NCBI RefSeq assembly: GCF_018780185.1
Contig: NZ_JADMJX010000118.1
Span: 52,215-90,108 of the forward strand
Origin: Rhizobacter sp.
Lineage (GTDB): Bacteria > Pseudomonadota > Gammaproteobacteria > Burkholderiales > Burkholderiaceae_C
DNA length: 37,894 bases
Direction: 5' to 3'
The position numbers and the translations under genes are program-made. The notes under the pieces were generated by a model that searched no databases, was not told the DNA's origin, and was given only the letters and a program-made list of their open reading frames with translations. This document shows, one piece after another, positions 25,876-37,292 of the stretch (position 1 is its first letter; each line of letters starts with the position of its first letter).

Positions 25876-26867
25876 ACACCATCATTCCGGTTCGGCTGGG
25901 TTCGCAGGCGTACTTCAACGCCTGCGGGTCCGCTGCTGCTCAGGGCGGTAACGGGATCGGTGTTGCTGCCTATCGGCTTGATCTGCCAAGTGCGGGTGTG
26001 TGTGTGTTGTCGTTCTTTCCACCCCAAGGTGCGTTTTGGGGGATTCCGTACCGTCCTACACAAGCCGGGCATGAGTGGGAAGAGAGTGTGCGGGTGGCTC
26101 CCCAGTTCGCCGCAGCCGTGGTATCGGCTCTGAACGCCTATTACGGTGACCTGGGGTCGGCGCAGGCTGCATTCGTGAGATTTCCTGTGCTGGGAAGGGA
26201 GCACCCCATCGAGATCGGTGCCAACTCGGTGCAGCCCTCCCCGACACGGGTGCAGTCCTTGTGCGTTCCGTTGGATGACGCCGCTGTTGCTTCTGCGTGC
26301 GAGCGCTTTGTCAGGTACGTCGAGCAACTCAATCGATTCGCGCTTTTGCGTAGGGACGCTTCAGACTCGGCGTCCTCGCCTGAGTGGGAAATGGGGATCC
26401 ATGCTGAGTTGCGGACGCTCTTCAGTCGCGATCACGCACGTGGGGTTTTCGGGCGGGAGACCTCGTCAGGCGCCATCGTCGCGCTGACTGAAGCCCTTGA
26501 ACGGGTTTCCGCGGATCAAGCCCAGGCATGGCTCACGCCTGACGCTCTGGCGCAGGAGTTTGTTCGCTTCCGTTATCCGATTCCTGTGCCGGCCCCTGTT
26601 CGGCGCACGACCCGTGGCTTCAGCTTTGGTCTGGCTTTGCCTGACGCAACTTTCCCGGACGACCTCTGTCGTGTTGCGCTGCTGCGCGCAAAACTGATAC
26701 GCAAGTGGGGCTGGCCGACCTGGCTGCACAACCTGATCATCTCGAACAAACCTGAGCTTCACTCTGCCATGTTGGCCGGTCGTCCGGCCTGGGCAGATCT
26801 GGAGCAAGAGGTTGAGGCAATCTTGGAGGCCTCACGCTTGCGATTCCCGGTCATGTTTGAAGACTGA
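25863..26867 (+). CDS. Candidate immunity protein for the RHS tip
   Basis: A 334-residue protein of unknown family whose frame opens at TTG 25863 and overlaps the RHS gene end by 13 bp. This position is where immunity genes of polymorphic toxins lie. No signal peptide, membrane segment or known motif is visible; the protein is soluble and mixed alpha/beta by composition. Codon use and base composition look lower in GC than the flanking genes, as is usual for toxin-tip/immunity cassettes. The TTG start is the only one that keeps the conserved-looking N-terminal part; no strong ribosome site exists, so coupling to RHS translation is likely. It is large for an immunity protein, so a different function remains possible. 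Confidence 0.6.
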   Translation: MSSINTIIPVRLGSQAYFNACGSAAAQGGNGIGVAAYRLDLPSAGVCVLSFFPPQGAFWGIPYRPTQAGHEWEESVRVAPQFAAAVVSALNAYYGDLGSAQAAFVRFPVLGREHPIEIGANSVQPSPTRVQSLCVPLDDAAVASACERFVRYVEQLNRFALLRRDASDSASSPEWEMGIHAELRTLFSRDHARGVFGRETSSGAIVALTEALERVSADQAQAWLTPDALAQEFVRFRYPIPVPAPVRRTTRGFSFGLALPDATFPDDLCRVALLRAKLIRKWGWPTWLHNLIISNKPELHSAMLAGRPAWADLEQEVEAILEASRLRFPVMFED

Positions 26868-27310
26868 CTTGGAGTCCGGGCTGGCGGCTTCAGGTTTGAA
26901 GTTTCTTATCTTCAGTGCCGACTCGCCGAGCCTCGTGGCCCCGGACGCGATTGCCATTTGCTTTACCTGCACCATCGAGCCAATGATGCGTTTGTGCTGT
27001 TCTAACCTCTGTTGGGCGGCTTGACGGGTAACCGCGGCAAGAGAAGCCAGACAGACGCGACGACAGGTGACTTAAGTCACGCCCCTGGAACCCGGGTCTC
27101 GTGACGCCGCGCGTCGCGCCGATCAACGATGTTCCCAGTGCCTTCCCGCCTTGCCACCACCCATGACGAATTTGGCGCAACCGCGTCCCGCGAAGGGAAC
27201 TTCACTCAAATGCGGGGGGCGATGACGGACGGATTTGAGAGTGTTTCAGGCCATGATTCGTGCCCGAATCTATGCAATTGCAGCCCCTGCCGGCCTGAAG
27301 GAGATATTTC
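26868..27310. other. Gene-free region before the carbamoyltransferase
   Basis: No convincing gene lies in these 443 bp; the few open frames lack ribosome sites and coding bias. The segment is less GC-rich than its surroundings on the left side and probably marks the edge of the RHS cassette. It contains the palindrome at 27067-27080 and the strong ribosome site AAGGAG at 27298-27303. Confidence 0.6.
27067..27080. promoter_or_regulatory. Perfect 14-bp palindrome upstream of the biosynthetic operon
   Basis: GTGACTTAAGTCAC equals its reverse complement and lies 230 bp before the carbamoyltransferase start in otherwise empty DNA. It is a candidate operator for a dimeric regulator; the MarR protein at 32848-33345 is one possibility. 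Confidence 0.4.
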
Positions 27311-27313
27311 TTG
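27298..27313 (+). promoter_or_regulatory. Ribosome site that favours a TTG start
   Basis: AAGGAG at 27298-27303 is 7 bases from TTG 27311 but 16 bases from the in-frame ATG 27320. Normal spacing is 5-9, so the TTG is the more likely initiation codon of the carbamoyltransferase. Confidence 0.55.
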
Positions 27314-29073
27314 AACATCATGGGACTTAGCGGCTTCGACAATGCCGTCACTTTCAAACGACGCCATTTCCCGGACCTTGAGAAGCGTGCCTACCGCATT
27401 GCCCAGGGTTTCGACTCCGCTGCCGTGTTGTTGCGTGACGGTGCCGTGCAGTTCGGCATCGCCGAAGAGCGCATCCTGCGTGAAAAGGCGACCGGCGCCT
27501 TCCCGGTGCAGTCGATCAAGGCCTGCCTGGCGCATTCGGGCATCAAGGCCGGCGACATCGACTTCGTCGCCCACGCGTTCAACTACGGCCCGCACAAGGC
27601 CGGCCTGCAGGAAGAGGCGTATTACCGCGCGCAGTACGACGAGGTCTACGACCCCGCGTTGCAGGTGCGCCGCCTTGAAGAGCACTTCCCGGGTGTGGAT
27701 TGGGCAAGCCGCTTCGTCCCCGTGCCGCACCACCTGGCCCACGCGGCGAGTGCGTTCTACCAGAGCGGGTTTGCCGAATCGCTGGTGTTCGTGAGCGACG
27801 GCATGGGCGAGACCGACAGCATGACGGTCTTCACCGCCAAGGGCGCTGACCTGAAGCTCATTGCCTCGGTGCCGGCCTTCCACTCGCTGGGGGTGCTGTA
27901 CAGCGCATTCACGCTGTACCTCGGCTTCGACTTCAACATGGACGAGTACAAGGTCATGGGCCTGGCGCCGTTCGGCGACAAGCGCAAGTACTTCAACCAA
28001 GTGATGGAACTGGTGCGCCTGAAAGACGACGGCACCTATGCCATCCCGCTTTTCGCCCAGAACAAGACCTTGCTGGAGCGTGAAACGCATGCCGGCGTGA
28101 TCCAGGCGCTGGTCGACAAATTCGGCCCGGTGCGCACACCCGAAGGCGAGATGACCCAGCACTACAAGGACCTCGCCGCCGCAGTGCAGGCCGTGCTGCA
28201 GACCGTCCAACTGCACGTGCTGCGCCACTTTGCCAACAGCACCGGCCTCGAGCGTGTGTGCATGGCCGGTGGCGTGTCGCTCAACTGCACGGCCAACGGC
28301 ATCATCAAGCGCAGCCGATTGTTCAAGGACGTGTTCGTGCAGCCCGCCTCGGGTGACGACGGTGCCGCTCTCGGTGCAGCCTTGTACGTGCAACACACCC
28401 GCAAGCCCGACACGCCCGCGCCGCGCATTGCCGCGCCGTTGTGGGGCCCGGAATACGGCCACGACGAGATCGAAACCCTGCTCAACTCGCGCACCGACAT
28501 CAACGTGCAGCGCTTCGACAGCTTCGACGCCCTCACCGCGGCCACCGCCGAGCGCCTGGAGCGCGGCGAGATCCTCGGCTGGTTCCAGGGCCGCATGGAA
28601 TTCGGCCCGCGCGCCCTGGGTTGCCGCAGCATCATTGCCGACCCGCGCCCCAACGACATGCGCAACCGCGTCAACATGCTGATCAAGAAGCGCGAAGGCT
28701 TCCGCCCGTTTGCGCCGGCTGTGATCGCCGAGCGCGCCACCGAGTACTTCGAGATCGACGCCGGCGACGAAGAGACTTTCTCGCACATGTTGTTCGTGCT
28801 GCCCGTGCGCCCCGCCTACCGCGACAAGCTGCACGCCATCACCCACATCGACGGCACCGCCCGCGTGCAAACCGTGACGCGCGAGACCAACCAGCGCTTC
28901 TACGACCTGCTCAAGGCCTTTGAGGTCAAGTCCGGCGTGCCGATGGTGCTGAACACCTCGTTCAACGTGCGCGGCCAGCCGATCGTGTGCACGCCGACCG
29001 AGGCGGTCGACACCTTCCTGTCGGCCGGGCTGTTTGCCCTGGTGATCGACAACTTCATCGTGACAGCCAAAAA

Positions 29074-29077
<4 letters not shown>
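27311..29077 (+). CDS. Carbamoyltransferase (NodU/CmcH/TobZ family)
   Basis: A 588-residue O-carbamoyltransferase. The family uses carbamoyl phosphate and ATP to make carbamoyl-AMP in a YrdC-like C-terminal domain and passes the carbamoyl group to a hydroxyl in a Kae1-like N-terminal domain. Visible are the Kae1-type HHLAHAASAFYQSGF with metal-binding histidines, FVSDGMGETDS, CMAGGVSLNCTANG, and the C-terminal GRMEFGPRALGCRSIIADPR and FRPFAPAV stretches. The N-terminus is atypical: the usual DSAA motif appears after about 24 extra residues. Start TTG 27311 is favoured by the ribosome site; ATG 27320 would remove three residues. Its stop overlaps the NRPS start as ATGA, tying carbamoylation to that product. 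Confidence 0.92.
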
Positions 29078-32820
<3,743 letters not shown>

Positions 32821-32847
32821 GGGCATTTGACGCGGCGGTGCCCGAGC

Positions 32848-33345
32848 TCAGGTTTGCGTGGGCCGGGCGTTTTTTGCGCCCGCCTTGAGCTGGGTGAGCA
32901 GGTGCAGTGCCGTCGCGATCTCTGCATCTGAAAGCCCCGCCGTCCATTCCTCGACGCTGGAGAAGTCGGACGGGTTGCGCTGCTTCCAGAACCGGTGATG
33001 GTGTTCGGTCAGCTGCAAACGCCGCGCGCGGCGGTCGGCCGGGTCGACGGCGATCTCGAGGAAGCCTTTTTTCTCGAGTGACAGCGCGATCTGCTTGACG
33101 TTCTGCTGCGTCATGCCCATGGCCTGCGCCACGAACGTGATGGTGGGCGCGCTTGGCTGCGCCTCGATCAGCTGCAGCATGGCCGCTTGCTGGCTGGTGA
33201 TGCCCGCAGGGGCGAGCGCGCGGTCGAGCCGCCCGCGCAGCACGGCGGCGGTCGCCAGCACCACCCGCAACAGGCGGATGCGTTGCGCTTGCGGCGCGGG
33301 CAGCTTGTCCAGTCCCAGGTCGAGCCAATGGTCATCGTTTGACAT
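32848..33345 (-). CDS. MarR-family regulator
   Basis: A 165-residue winged-helix regulator: helices at the N-terminus (LRVVLATAAVLRGRLDRAL), then the recognition region FVAQAMGMTQQNVKQIALSLEKKGFLEI and the wing DPADRRARRLQLTE. MarR proteins dimerise and usually repress divergent genes until a small ligand binds. Here the divergent partner is a glycosyltransferase only 50 bp away, so local control is expected. ATG 33345 is used; no Shine-Dalgarno precedes it (AT-rich GGTAATATATTGTCT), so the transcript may be short-leadered. It converges with the NRPS gene, 27 bp apart. A long Lys/Thr/Pro C-tail ends the protein. Confidence 0.88.
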   Translation of the reverse strand: MSNDDHWLDLGLDKLPAPQAQRIRLLRVVLATAAVLRGRLDRALAPAGITSQQAAMLQLIEAQPSAPTITFVAQAMGMTQQNVKQIALSLEKKGFLEIAVDPADRRARRLQLTEHHHRFWKQRNPSDFSSVEEWTAGLSDAEIATALHLLTQLKAGAKNARPTQT

Positions 33346-33367
33346 AGACAATATATTACCTTTTAAT
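33339..33367 (+). promoter_or_regulatory. Promoter of the glycosyltransferase gene
   Basis: TTGACA at 33339-33344 and TTTAAT at 33362-33367 are 17 bases apart, close to the sigma-70 ideal. The -35 box overlaps the MarR start codon, so MarR bound at its own start would block this promoter. The -10 overlaps an ATG at 33366, which rules that ATG out as the glycosyltransferase start and supports ATG 33396. Confidence 0.55.
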
Positions 33368-33395
33368 GGTCGAACACGCCAACCCGGAGTTCACC

Positions 33396-34694
33396 ATGAT
33401 CGTCTTGATGCCCAACTGCGGCTTTCTCTCCGAGACCTCGCGCATGCTGCACATCGCCCAGGCGTTGCAGGCGCGAGGTGAGCCGGTCGCCATGGCGACC
33501 CATGGCGGGCCCTACATGCGCGTGCTCGACGAGGCCGGTATGCCGTACACCATGCTCACCCCGGCGATGGACACGGCCCGCTGTGCCCGCTTCCTCAACG
33601 ATCTGGTGCAAATCGGCCGCCCCGGTGTGCGGCTGCAGCCGCCCGACGAGGTGCGCCAGAGCGTTGCCGCCGAGGTGGCCTACCTGCGCGCCACCGGTGC
33701 GCGCATGGTGGTCACGGGCTTCACCCTGACGGCCTACCTGTCCAGCCGCGTGGTGGGCATCCCGATGGCCGCGTCGCATGGCGGCTCGTGGGTGCCACCG
33801 ATGTTCGAGCGCGGGCTGGCGCCGGTGCCCACCACCATGCCCATCCCGGGCACCGAATGGTTCCCGCGCTGGCTCAAGCACAAGTTCGCCAACGGCACGG
33901 CCAGCCGCATGAGTGGCCCGGTGAAGTTTCTCAACACCATTGCCGCCGAGCTGCGCGTGGAGCCCGTGCCCTCGCTCGCCGCCTTGATGCTGGCTGACCT
34001 GACCCTGGTGACCGACGTGCCCGAGGTGCTGGGTGTGAGCACGCACGAGATGGAGGCCTGGCGCCCGCCATCGACGGCGGCCTACCGCCGCAACACGCAG
34101 CTGCGCTATGTGGGCCCGCTGTTTGCTCGCCTGAAGCTGCCGGTGCCGGCCGAGGTGCAAGCGTTTCTGGACGGGCAGCGACCCACGGCCTACGTGGTGC
34201 TGTCGTCGAGCACGCCCGAGATGCTGCGCGCCGTGACGGCCCGCGTCAGGCAAGCCGGCTTGCGCGTGATCGTGGGCGCGACGATCCACGACTTCGGGCC
34301 CAACACCGACCCCGACGTGGTCGTTGCTGGCATCTTGCCAAGCCATGAGGTCATGCCACGTGTCGATGTGGCGGTGACCATGGGCGGGCAGGGCAGCGTG
34401 CAGACGGCCATGTACAGCGGCACGCCCTTGGTCGGCATCCCGCTGCACCCCGAGCAGGAGCTGAACGTCGATCTCGCCGTGCGCCAGGGCATGGCCCTGG
34501 CCGTGGCGCCGCGGCACGTGGCCGGCGAGCACACGACGGCAGCGATTCAGCGGCTGATCTCGGAGCCGCGGTTTCGCCAGCAGGCGTTGCGGGTGCAGGG
34601 CCTCTATGCCGAGACAGATGGGGCGACCAGTGCGGCCAACGAGATCACGCGCTACTTGCGCCGTGCGGACCATGCCGAGGCGGTGGCGGCGTAG
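33396..34694 (+). CDS. MGT-type glycosyltransferase (GT1, UGT fold)
   Basis: A 432-residue GT-B enzyme of the UDP-sugar/macrolide-glycosyltransferase type. The N-terminal domain opens IVLMPNCGFLSETSRMLHIAQAL; the C-terminal donor domain has YVVLSSSTPEML and the signature region VAVTMGGQGSVQTAMYSGTPLVGIPLHPEQELNVDLA, where the usual H-x-G-x-G His is replaced by MGGQGS. The sugar donor and acceptor are unknown; tailoring or self-protection of the NRPS-derived product is one option, detoxification another. ATG 33396 follows GGAGT at 33386-33390. MarR control from the divergent gene is likely. Confidence 0.88.
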   Translation: MIVLMPNCGFLSETSRMLHIAQALQARGEPVAMATHGGPYMRVLDEAGMPYTMLTPAMDTARCARFLNDLVQIGRPGVRLQPPDEVRQSVAAEVAYLRATGARMVVTGFTLTAYLSSRVVGIPMAASHGGSWVPPMFERGLAPVPTTMPIPGTEWFPRWLKHKFANGTASRMSGPVKFLNTIAAELRVEPVPSLAALMLADLTLVTDVPEVLGVSTHEMEAWRPPSTAAYRRNTQLRYVGPLFARLKLPVPAEVQAFLDGQRPTAYVVLSSSTPEMLRAVTARVRQAGLRVIVGATIHDFGPNTDPDVVVAGILPSHEVMPRVDVAVTMGGQGSVQTAMYSGTPLVGIPLHPEQELNVDLAVRQGMALAVAPRHVAGEHTTAAIQRLISEPRFRQQALRVQGLYAETDGATSAANEITRYLRRADHAEAVAA

Positions 34695-34699
34695 CCGTC

Positions 34700-34717
34700 A
34701 AAGCCAGGGCGGCTTTT
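34700..34717. terminator. Bidirectional terminator
   Basis: AAAGCC at 34700-34705 pairs with GGCTTT at 34711-34716 around AGGGC, with T's on one side and A's on the other. It sits between the convergent glycosyltransferase and GlxA-type genes and can act in both directions, although it overlaps the latter's stop codon. The stem is short. Confidence 0.5.
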
Positions 34718-35696
34718 ACGCCGACACCTGGGCGGCCCGCAGCTGCCCAGGTGTCAGCCCGGTCACGCGCCGCATCAAGCGCCACAGGGCCGTGGCGTCA
34801 CCGTAACCCACCTGTTCGGCCACTTGTTCCACCGACAGGCGGCTGCTCTCCAGCAGCACACGCGCCTTGTTCAGCCGCACGCTCTGCACCAGGGCCAGCG
34901 TGCTCTGGCCGGTGCTGGCCTTGATGTGGCGTGCCAGGCTGCGCTCCGACATGCCGAGCTCGCGCGCCAGCTCGGGGATGGCAGGCGGTGTCGGCATGGC
35001 CGCCGTGACCCGGGCGATGACGCGGGCCACCAGCTCGTTGCCATTGGCCAGCAACTCTGGCACCACGAACGGGGCCTGGGCCTCGCGCGCGTCGACCAGC
35101 AGCAGGCGTGACACCGCCTTGGCCAGCGGCGCGCCGAAGCGGGTGCGCAGCAGGTGCAGCATCAGGTCGGTCTGGGCGAAGGCCGCGCCTGCGGTGATCA
35201 CCGGGCCGTTGGCGCAGACCATGCGGTTGGCATCGACGGTGCAGCCCGGCTCGAGCTCGCGCAGGCTGGCCGCCAGCCACCACGAGGTGGTGACCTTGCG
35301 CCCCGACAGCAAGCCGGCCGCCTGCAGCAGAAACACCGCCGAGCACGACGCGGCCACCGTGCCGCCGCGCCCAGCGTGGGTGCGCAGCGCGCGTATCGCC
35401 GCCTGCGCGTCGGCTTGTTGCAGGCGTTCGCGCGCGAGCCGGGCGCTGTCGAGGCCGAGGCCGGGCACCACCCAGATGGCACCGTCGTCGCGCAGCGCCC
35501 GCGGCAAGGGCCTGGCCGCCAACGACAGGCCACCGCTCAGGTGAACCGGGTGGCCGCCCGCCGCCAGCACACGCCAGCGCGGCACGGGCACGCCCAGCCG
35601 GGGCGCGACCGCCGCAGCGGCGCCGAGCATGTCGAGCGTGACCGCCACGCTGCTCGCGTAGGCACCGGGCAGCAGCAGGATCGTGAAATCAAACAT
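34716..35696 (-). CDS. GlxA/FtrA-type AraC regulator with DJ-1/PfpI domain
   Basis: A 326-residue regulator. Residues about 1-185 form a DJ-1/PfpI (class I glutamine amidotransferase-like) domain with the nucleophile-elbow-like AASCSAVFLLQAAGLLSGR. Residues about 215-320 are an AraC-type pair of helix-turn-helices (PAIPELARELGMSERSLARHIKAST and SVEQVAEQVGYGDATALWRLMRRVTGLTPGQLR). The family senses unknown metabolites and usually activates neighbouring genes. ATG 35696 (MFDFTILLLPG) fits the conserved N-terminus; a TTG at 35714 is the alternative. It is divergent from the dienelactone-hydrolase-like gene, the likely target. Confidence 0.88.
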   Translation of the reverse strand: MFDFTILLLPGAYASSVAVTLDMLGAAAAVAPRLGVPVPRWRVLAAGGHPVHLSGGLSLAARPLPRALRDDGAIWVVPGLGLDSARLARERLQQADAQAAIRALRTHAGRGGTVAASCSAVFLLQAAGLLSGRKVTTSWWLAASLRELEPGCTVDANRMVCANGPVITAGAAFAQTDLMLHLLRTRFGAPLAKAVSRLLLVDAREAQAPFVVPELLANGNELVARVIARVTAAMPTPPAIPELARELGMSERSLARHIKASTGQSTLALVQSVRLNKARVLLESSRLSVEQVAEQVGYGDATALWRLMRRVTGLTPGQLRAAQVSA

Positions 35697-35795
35697 TGGC
35701 TGAATCGGCAACAAAGATGTGCATTCAGACCATGGTAATCAGGCCTGAAACGCGGCGCAATGGAAGCTCTTGTTCACCACAGGGCAGCAGGCCAC

Positions 35796-36632
35796 ATGAC
35801 ACACCCGGAGCTCCACACCGACGACCCACTCAGCGACTTCACGCCACGCGAAGTCACTCTCGATGCCACACCGAAGCGGGTGCATGTGAGCGGCACCGGC
35901 CCGGCCGTGATCGTCATGGCCGAGATGCCGGGCATCAGCCCGCAGGTGGCCCGTTTTGCGCGCTGGGTGCGCGAAGCGGGTTTCACGGTCTACATGCCCT
36001 CGCTGTTTGGCCGCGACGGTGCGGTGCCGGGGGCCGAAGAAGGCGCCGCGGTGTTCAAGCGTGCTTGCATCAGCGCGGAGTTCCGCGCCTTCGGTGCCAA
36101 TCTGGCAAGCCCCGTGACACAGTGGCTGCGCGCGCTGGCCAGACAAGCGCACCAGGAGTGCGGCGGCCCGGGGGTGGGTGCCATCGGCATGTGCTTCACC
36201 GGCAACTTCGCGCTGACGATGATGCTCGAGCCGGCGGTGCTGGCCCCGGTGGTGTGCCAGCCGTCGTTGCCGCTGGACGACCCAGCCGGCCTGGAGATAT
36301 CACCCGCCGAGCTGAGTGCGATCAGGCAAAGGCTGGAGCGTGACGACCTCAGCGTCATCGCCTACCGTTTCGCCGGCGACCGGGTCTGCACGGCACAGCG
36401 CTTCGCGGCCTATGCCGAAGCACTCGGTGAGCGCTTCGTGCCCCATGTGCTGCCCGACAGCGCGGCCAGCCCCGACACGCCGCCCTTTTTCACTCGCTAC
36501 GTCAAGACGCCGCACAGCGTGGTCACCGCCCACTTGATCGATGAAGCCGGCCAACCGACGATCGCTGCGCGAGACGAGATCCTGGCGTTCTTTGCCAAGC
36601 GGCTTGGGTCATCGCGGCGACCAGGCGCATAG
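35796..36632 (+). CDS. Dienelactone-hydrolase-family protein
   Basis: A 278-residue alpha/beta hydrolase with the nucleophile elbow AIGMCFTGNFAL, where C133 replaces the usual serine as in dienelactone hydrolases. VIVMAEMPGISPQVARFARWV gives the oxyanion region; an acid in YRFAGDR and a histidine in TPHSVVTAH complete the plausible triad. It lacks a signal peptide. The start at ATG 35796 (MTHPEL) is preferred, since GCAGG precedes it; ATG 35760 is possible. The substrate is unknown and the genuine chlorocatechol pathway is not present here. Control by the divergent GlxA-type regulator is likely. Confidence 0.8.
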   Translation: MTHPELHTDDPLSDFTPREVTLDATPKRVHVSGTGPAVIVMAEMPGISPQVARFARWVREAGFTVYMPSLFGRDGAVPGAEEGAAVFKRACISAEFRAFGANLASPVTQWLRALARQAHQECGGPGVGAIGMCFTGNFALTMMLEPAVLAPVVCQPSLPLDDPAGLEISPAELSAIRQRLERDDLSVIAYRFAGDRVCTAQRFAAYAEALGERFVPHVLPDSAASPDTPPFFTRYVKTPHSVVTAHLIDEAGQPTIAARDEILAFFAKRLGSSRRPGA

Positions 36633-36640
36633 GCCAAGCG

Positions 36641-36664
36641 GGCCGGCGCTTTTCTTCGCCGGCC
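36641..36664. terminator. Strong hairpin after the dienelactone-hydrolase gene
   Basis: GGCCGGCG at 36641-36648 pairs fully with CGCCGGCC at 36657-36664 around CTTTTCTT. It lies between the convergent hydrolase and small periplasmic protein genes. There is no T tract after the stem, so it could be a transcript-end stabiliser or a Rho-assisted terminator. Confidence 0.45.
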
Positions 36665-36697
36665 GTGCCCGTCGGCCAGGGGCCTGTCTCGCCGTTG

Positions 36698-37057
36698 TCA
36701 GCGCTTCAGGCCACCGCACGCATCGCGGCGAGGTTCGAGGGGCGGCTTGGCGCCGCGCTCCTTGGCTCGCTCGACCATCTTCTCGTGGTGCTGCTGCCGA
36801 TAGGCCTTGCATTCGTCGTAGGACTGCATCGAGCGCATGCGCTCGCGGTGCTCGTCGCGCTCTTGCTGGGTCATCATGGCCCAGCCCGGGGTGTAGCTGC
36901 GGCCCCAATGGCCCCTGCGCCCCATGCCCATGTCGGGGCCACTGCTCGCCGGGCCTGACAGCTGCGTCTTGGGGCCGGGGCTGCCCACCTGGGCCATGGA
37001 CGATGCCGATGCTGCCGCGACGGCGGCGGCGAATATCACCTTTGAAACGAAGCTCAT
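36698..37057 (-). CDS. Small exported protein
   Basis: A 119-residue protein starting at ATG 37057, with AAGGGG seven bases before it. Residues about 1-25 form a signal peptide (MSFVSKVIFAAAVAAASASSMAQ). The mature part has a Gly/Pro-rich stretch (SGPDMGMGRRGHWGRSYTPGW), then a charged helix rich in Glu, Arg and His (TQQERDEHRERMRSMQSYDECKAYRQQHHEKM) and a single Cys in DACGG near the end, with another in DECKAY. It is probably periplasmic, possibly metal-binding or Spy-like by composition; no family is firmly recognised. It is divergent from the BON gene with two shared TTG-N8-CAA elements. Confidence 0.72.
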   Translation of the reverse strand: MSFVSKVIFAAAVAAASASSMAQVGSPGPKTQLSGPASSGPDMGMGRRGHWGRSYTPGWAMMTQQERDEHRERMRSMQSYDECKAYRQQHHEKMVERAKERGAKPPLEPRRDACGGLKR

Positions 37058-37116
37058 GTTGGACCCCTTGCACTGAACCAAGGGCTTCACGATACCGACC
37101 CGGGTCAGGGCCATTG

Positions 37117-37130
37117 TTGAGGTGGCGCAA
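37117..37130. promoter_or_regulatory. TTG-N8-CAA element, 36698-37057 side
   Basis: TTGAGGTGGCGCAA is the reverse of TTGCGC-N3-CTCAA (reverse complement TTGCGCCACCTCAA). It lies 59 bp before the minus-strand gene start, the same distance class as at groEL and the hydrolase. Confidence 0.5.
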
Positions 37131-37179
37131 CTTCAGCCGCACCCGCAGGGAATGGCAACTGCCGTGGCGCCGGGCTCGA

Positions 37180-37193
37180 TTGCGCAAACTCAA
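37180..37193 (+). promoter_or_regulatory. TTG-N8-CAA element, BON side
   Basis: TTGCGCAAACTCAA differs from the groEL element only in the three-base spacer (AAA for ACG). It lies 99 bp before the BON gene and 63 bp centre-to-centre from the element at 37117, almost exactly six helical turns, so both could lie on one face of the DNA. Confidence 0.55.
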
Positions 37194-37292
37194 GTGGCGC
37201 TGCCTGCGAAAGCGTAGCTTCGGTTTTCAAGGGCCTCGCCAGGTACGGCGTGGCCCACCCTGGTGACGCGTGATCCGACTGGAGGCACAGCC

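Noticed and set aside
33339..33357. TTGACA with TATATT as a promoter
   Set aside because: Only 7 bases separate the hexamers; the pair with TTTAAT at 17 bases is preferred.
36541..37266. A 241-codon plus-strand frame across the hydrolase end and the exported-protein gene
   Set aside because: Arg/Ser-rich shadow, overlaps two better-supported genes and a hairpin, no ribosome site.
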